Shown piece by piece: positions 60,181 to 64,000 of a stretch of 64,000 nt of DNA (position 1 is the stretch's first letter; each line of letters starts with the position of its first letter). The notes beneath the pieces were generated by a model. It was not told the origin of the DNA and made no database searches. It saw nothing but the letters and a program-made list of their open reading frames with translations. The DNA is from Sphagnum compactum. Lineage: Eukaryota > Bryophyta > Sphagnopsida > Sphagnales. The DNA lies in contig OZ234496.1 of NCBI GenBank assembly GCA_965153455.1, forward strand, positions 12,578,304-12,642,303. The letters run 5' to 3'. The position numbers and the translations under genes were made by a program.

Positions 60181-62155
60181 GGTCAAATGTTCATCCATGC
60201 AAACTTTAAGATGCATGTAAACCTTTAAATTACATTTTTTTCAAATATTAAGTTATTTTACATGTATGTAAATTAGAATGTACGTATCTCCCTAGTTTGT
60301 TTTAGGCATCATGTGGAAAAGTTTTTTATTATGAATGTTCATGATGCCACATCAAAACCCCCATAAATAGTCTGTTTTTTTTTCCCATTTATTTCTTCTT
60401 GGTGTACGAAAAAAAACCATGTTAAAAAAAAGATTAATTTTTAAAATTTTGTTAGTTTTTATTTTATTTTATTAAAATAAATTATGATTTAAAATTTTTT
60501 ATTATTATTATTATTATTATTATTTAAAAGTTAAATATTTTTTCTAAACTTTTATTTTAAACATGATTTATCAAAAATTTAAGGCTTGTTTTGTTACAAG
60601 TTTTTGTTACAATATTTAGAGGTGAATTTAAATTTTTTTTTTTAAAACTAAAATGAATGAATGAATTACAAATGATGATAATAATAATTAAATCAATGAT
60701 TTTTTAATCTTTTTTTTTCATATTTGTGTTGTTTTTTAGGATCATGCACATGAATATTTAACCATGTTTTGGCTATAGACCATGTATATGGGGTATAATT
60801 TTGTTAAAATATTTCTATATTTTGGTTATAAGTCCTAGAACCCATTGTAAAATTATATCATTAAAAAAAAATGATTTGTTAATTAAAAATTTCCTTTGTT
60901 GATGTTGATGGCCCCTTTTTATGTTTGCAAAATGGTGGAAATTCCCCACCAAAAAAAACATTCAATTACATCATCAATGTTTATTTTAATATTTTCAAAA
61001 AAATTGGATAAATTTATGATGATTTCAAAGATTGAGCTTAAAACTTTTGAAATATATTTGATGTTGAAATTGTTTGTATTTAAGGTTGAAATTATTAGAA
61101 TTTTTTAAAAATTTATTTATTAGGAGAAACCCTTTTTTCTTTCAAAATTTTGATCTCAAATTTTTGGCAATTTTTTTGTTGTTTACATTTTTCTTTGAAT
61201 TTTCAAAAATAAATTCATTTTTTTTCAACAAGAATTGCCAAATTAGGAAAATTCAAAACAAAAAAAAACCATGTTGATTGGGGGGGGAGGGGGTTTAATC
61301 CAACTATTTAATGCAAAATTTTCACCAAATTATGTTGCTTTTACTTTTACAAAGAAAACGAAGGTAAAATATAGTCTTATATTATTAAAAGAATTAATAT
61401 TTTGTGATTTTTTTCAAGTTGTGTAATTAATCATTTGTATTAATGTATGAATCATGTTGCTAAACAATATGGTATTGAGAATTAAATGGCTATATTGACT
61501 ACTTAATTTTATTTTTTTGTGGTCAATTTTGCCAATTTGAAAAGGCAACAACACCAACAAAGGATTTTTTGAAACAAAAATCAAATTGTGTCAAATTTTA
61601 AACATATATCATCAAGTCTTTATAATAAATTATAATAGGTACCAAAATATTGAAAGATTTAAACAAGTTTCCAACTCCTTAACTTGTCTATAACCAAATG
61701 TGGCTAAATTTTCTTATGGATGATTGCCATTTTAATAACATCGCAAAAATAATTAAACAAACTTTGTATCTAAGCATATTGGGGAAAATAAAAACTTGCA
61801 ATTTTAAAAAATTGGACATATTTTACATAATGGAAATAACTTTGTTAAAGATGTAATGAATGCATTCTTAAATTCACATTGAATTCATAAAGATTATAGG
61901 TCAATTTAAACAAAAAATGATTCATAAATTTGTTCATAACATGTTGGTTGAAGTTTTCTCTTAATTTTTCTACATTTAGTGTTTATAAATATAATAATTT
62001 TTTTGAATACATTATTGAATAAGTTTCAAAATCATGGTTCCTTTGTCACATTTGAATACATTTTGAAAAAGAAAACATATTTAAAAGTTTGAATTTCCTA
62101 AATAGTTCCATGCTAAACATAATTATTATTTTTCCTTCTTTATTAATAAAATTTT
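60181..62155. other. Gene-free AT-rich region
   Basis: Long A/T runs, an ATT array (about 60499-60523) and a G-run (61280-61292). Frames are Phe/Leu/Ile/Lys-rich and without motif. I see nothing else. Confidence 0.5.
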
Positions 62156-62159
62156 GAAG

Positions 62160-62240
62160 TGGTTTGGTGGTTAAGACCTTGGTGTGCCTCCATGATGTTT
62201 TAGGTTCAAACCTTGATGAATGCATGCATCAATGTATTTT
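62160..62240 (+). mobile_element. tRNA-derived SINE head (putative)
   Basis: TGGTTAAGACC (62168-62178) matches the polymerase III A box at most positions, and GGTTCAAACC (62203-62212) matches the B box. The 24-nt spacing is like that of plant SINEs. It is followed by A/T-rich sequence; the 3' end and duplication were not resolved. Confidence 0.45.
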
Positions 62241-62679
62241 TTATACATGTAATGTATGAACATGTACATCATGGCGAATGATGTCAAAATTGGTTTTAGA
62301 CAAAACCAAATTTTTAAAAATAAATTCACAACATGTAATTTTGTCACGGCATGTCTAAAAAAAAATAGAATTTGTGACTCCATAATCTGGAAAAAAAACC
62401 GGAAGATTTTTTTTTAAAATTATATAATGGCATGGCACTTTATTCCACGTCATATTAACTTGGGATCTCATGTATCTATATCATAAATTTTTAATTAAAA
62501 ATAAAATAGTGCAACATGTGACTATCCAAAATGACCAAAAATTTCATTAAAATGTTCTAATCAACTAATCTTTTTTGACCAAAACCATACAAATTACATA
62601 TTAATCAGTTTTGACCCATTTCATTAAAAACATAGTGAATTTGAATAGTGGAAAAGGACAAGATTTCTTGTGTTCTCAT

Positions 62680-62770
62680 GCCACTTTGGTGCCCCACCAA
62701 GTTGATTTCAATGTAAGGCCTACCCCACTTGGTTTAATTCAAGTGGAAGGGCATGTCAAAGGGGATGTGT
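62680..62770 (-). mobile_element. Fragment related to the chromovirus 3' internal region (putative)
   Basis: GGTGCCCCACCAAGTTG here and GGTGCCCCCACCAAGTTG at 48424 are nearly identical, and both are followed at similar distance by AAGGG.ATGTCA. The matching place in the chromovirus is the polypurine-tract side next to its 3' LTR. No LTR is recognisable beside this copy. Confidence 0.4.
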
Positions 62771-64000
62771 GGAGTGAAGCCAAACATAAGGCTGAATCTA
62801 ATAAAACATGCTGTGAAGTGCTTTACTGAATTAAAAAAACTTACTTGAAACTTTTTGTCTATTGCTACCCATGGGGTATTATGGAAAAATTGAGGCATGC
62901 ATTTTGAAACATGTAATGCCCACATCCTACATGAATTATTTTTCAAAATGCTCACCCTTTGTGGAGGAAATATTGCATTCAATAAGGCACCTTCCAATTA
63001 CCCTAAAAAATTTGACAAATATTTATTGGGCCCAAATTAGCCTAATTCGATTTTGATTAGGCAAATGTAAATTGGTTAAGGAAATTTTGGTGTAACATTG
63101 GGTCCAAGGGAATAGACTAAATGTTTATGTGTCCTTATCCCAATTGGATTTAAGGGGTGGGTGGCTTGGGCAGTGTAAAGCGAATGGTAGGCTAGTCGGA
63201 TCGGGATAAGGTAGGGTTGGCCCTATCCTTGGTTTAGACTAGCTAAATTCACTAGTAAGAAGGTGTGGATAAGGTGGAGGATGTTTCTTAAAAGTTTTTA
63301 GCAATTAAGGTTAGGGCATGGTAACAATAATCAAAAGTTGAGAAGGAGGAAAGTTGTTGCTGACCTCTTTTCTTTCTTCTTGAAACAATGAGTGGGGCAT
63401 GAAGGAGTGTGAGAAGGGGATAATGATGATGTTGATGTGATCTTTAAGGATCAACAAAGATTTTGGCATATCATGAGAGGGGGAGTTATGTGAAGGGGAC
63501 TACAACATCATGAAAGAGCAAGTCTTAAAATATTGTCAAGTCAACAACACTTCTAGAGTATGGAGGTCGGATCATCAAGAGATGGTGATGGCAGCTACTC
63601 AAGTGGGGATTTCATGAATGTTGTTACTTGAGGCGAATGGTGGAAAATCAGGTAAAGGTACTTGGGTTTATTGTTGGATAGATGAAGTAGGTAGAAAAGG
63701 GGAAGGAGCATGGATGGGAGGTTGTTGGGCCTAAGAACAAAAAGTGATGGTCTATCCTTTTATGAAGTTAAGAAAAAAGGAACTAGGGGGCTATCCTGCA
63801 GAAATATAGTATCAAGGGTTGTTTTGGGGTGTGGCAAAGAGCTATGGAGGTGTAGGTGATCATGAGATAGGATTGTAGTAAAAAAAACCATGTTAGGAGT
63901 TAGCTGGAGAAAAGGGTGGGAGGTTCAAGGTTGAAAAATACATTGTAATATTTTTATTGGAGATGTGAAAATTATTTTCTATAAAGACCTACTAAATGTC
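62771..64000. other. Unassigned terminal region
   Basis: From about 63060 the sequence becomes less AT-rich and rich in AAGG/GTGG. No open frame, splice signal set or repeat is convincing; it may belong to a feature continuing past the window. Confidence 0.4.

Overview
The window reads as nuclear DNA of a land plant. It is AT-rich, has introns with GT/AG borders, a protein with a plastid transit peptide, and land-plant gene families, all set in decayed plant transposons and low-complexity repeats. The species is not identifiable by eye. Long introns, a large repeat load and only moderate likeness to the angiosperm proteins I know would fit a fern, lycophyte or bryophyte, but that is weak inference. 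I saw no prokaryotic, organellar or viral gene blocks.

Five protein-coding genes can be supported. (1) 1224-5586 (+) is a nine-exon homologue of the Arabidopsis At4g15545 family, with a minisatellite in its promoter. (2) 20942-21403 (+) is a small secreted protein of unknown family, with introns proposed in both UTRs. (3) 25923-32612 (+) is a twenty-exon protein with six kelch motifs and a long C-terminal coiled coil; exon 8 appears to carry one extra G. (4) 33938-35123 (-) is a two-exon plastid-targeted membrane protein, convergent with gene 3. (5) 45198-46714 (+) is a short single-repeat MYB of the SHAQKYF class. Exon borders were set by splice consensus plus phase; phases close exactly in genes 1 and 4, and in gene 3 once the extra G is allowed for. 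No operon logic applies; the genes look functionally independent.

Layout: 1-1223 promoter side of gene 1; 5587-20000 long gene-poor repeat region; 20000-35300 gene-rich block; 35300-44000 repeats, a CACTA-type MITE and a degenerate hAT-like transposase; 44000-46720 the MYB gene; 47804-59316 a dead Ty3/gypsy chromovirus on the minus strand; 59317-64000 AT-rich tandem repeats and fragments.

The chromovirus is the clearest structure. Two diverged LTRs bracket remnants of gag, protease, reverse transcriptase, RNase H, integrase and chromodomain. Two later insertions are resolved to the base: a solo LTR of another retrotransposon (51104-52016, duplication TGTGA), and a non-autonomous CACTA transposon (52156-53712, duplication CTT). 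A third block of about 600 bp in the integrase lies between perfect 18-bp inverted repeats and is unassigned. I found no convincing new multi-gene system; the best leads are the nested element, the kelch/coiled-coil gene with its 84-nt exons, and three perfect short-loop hairpins.
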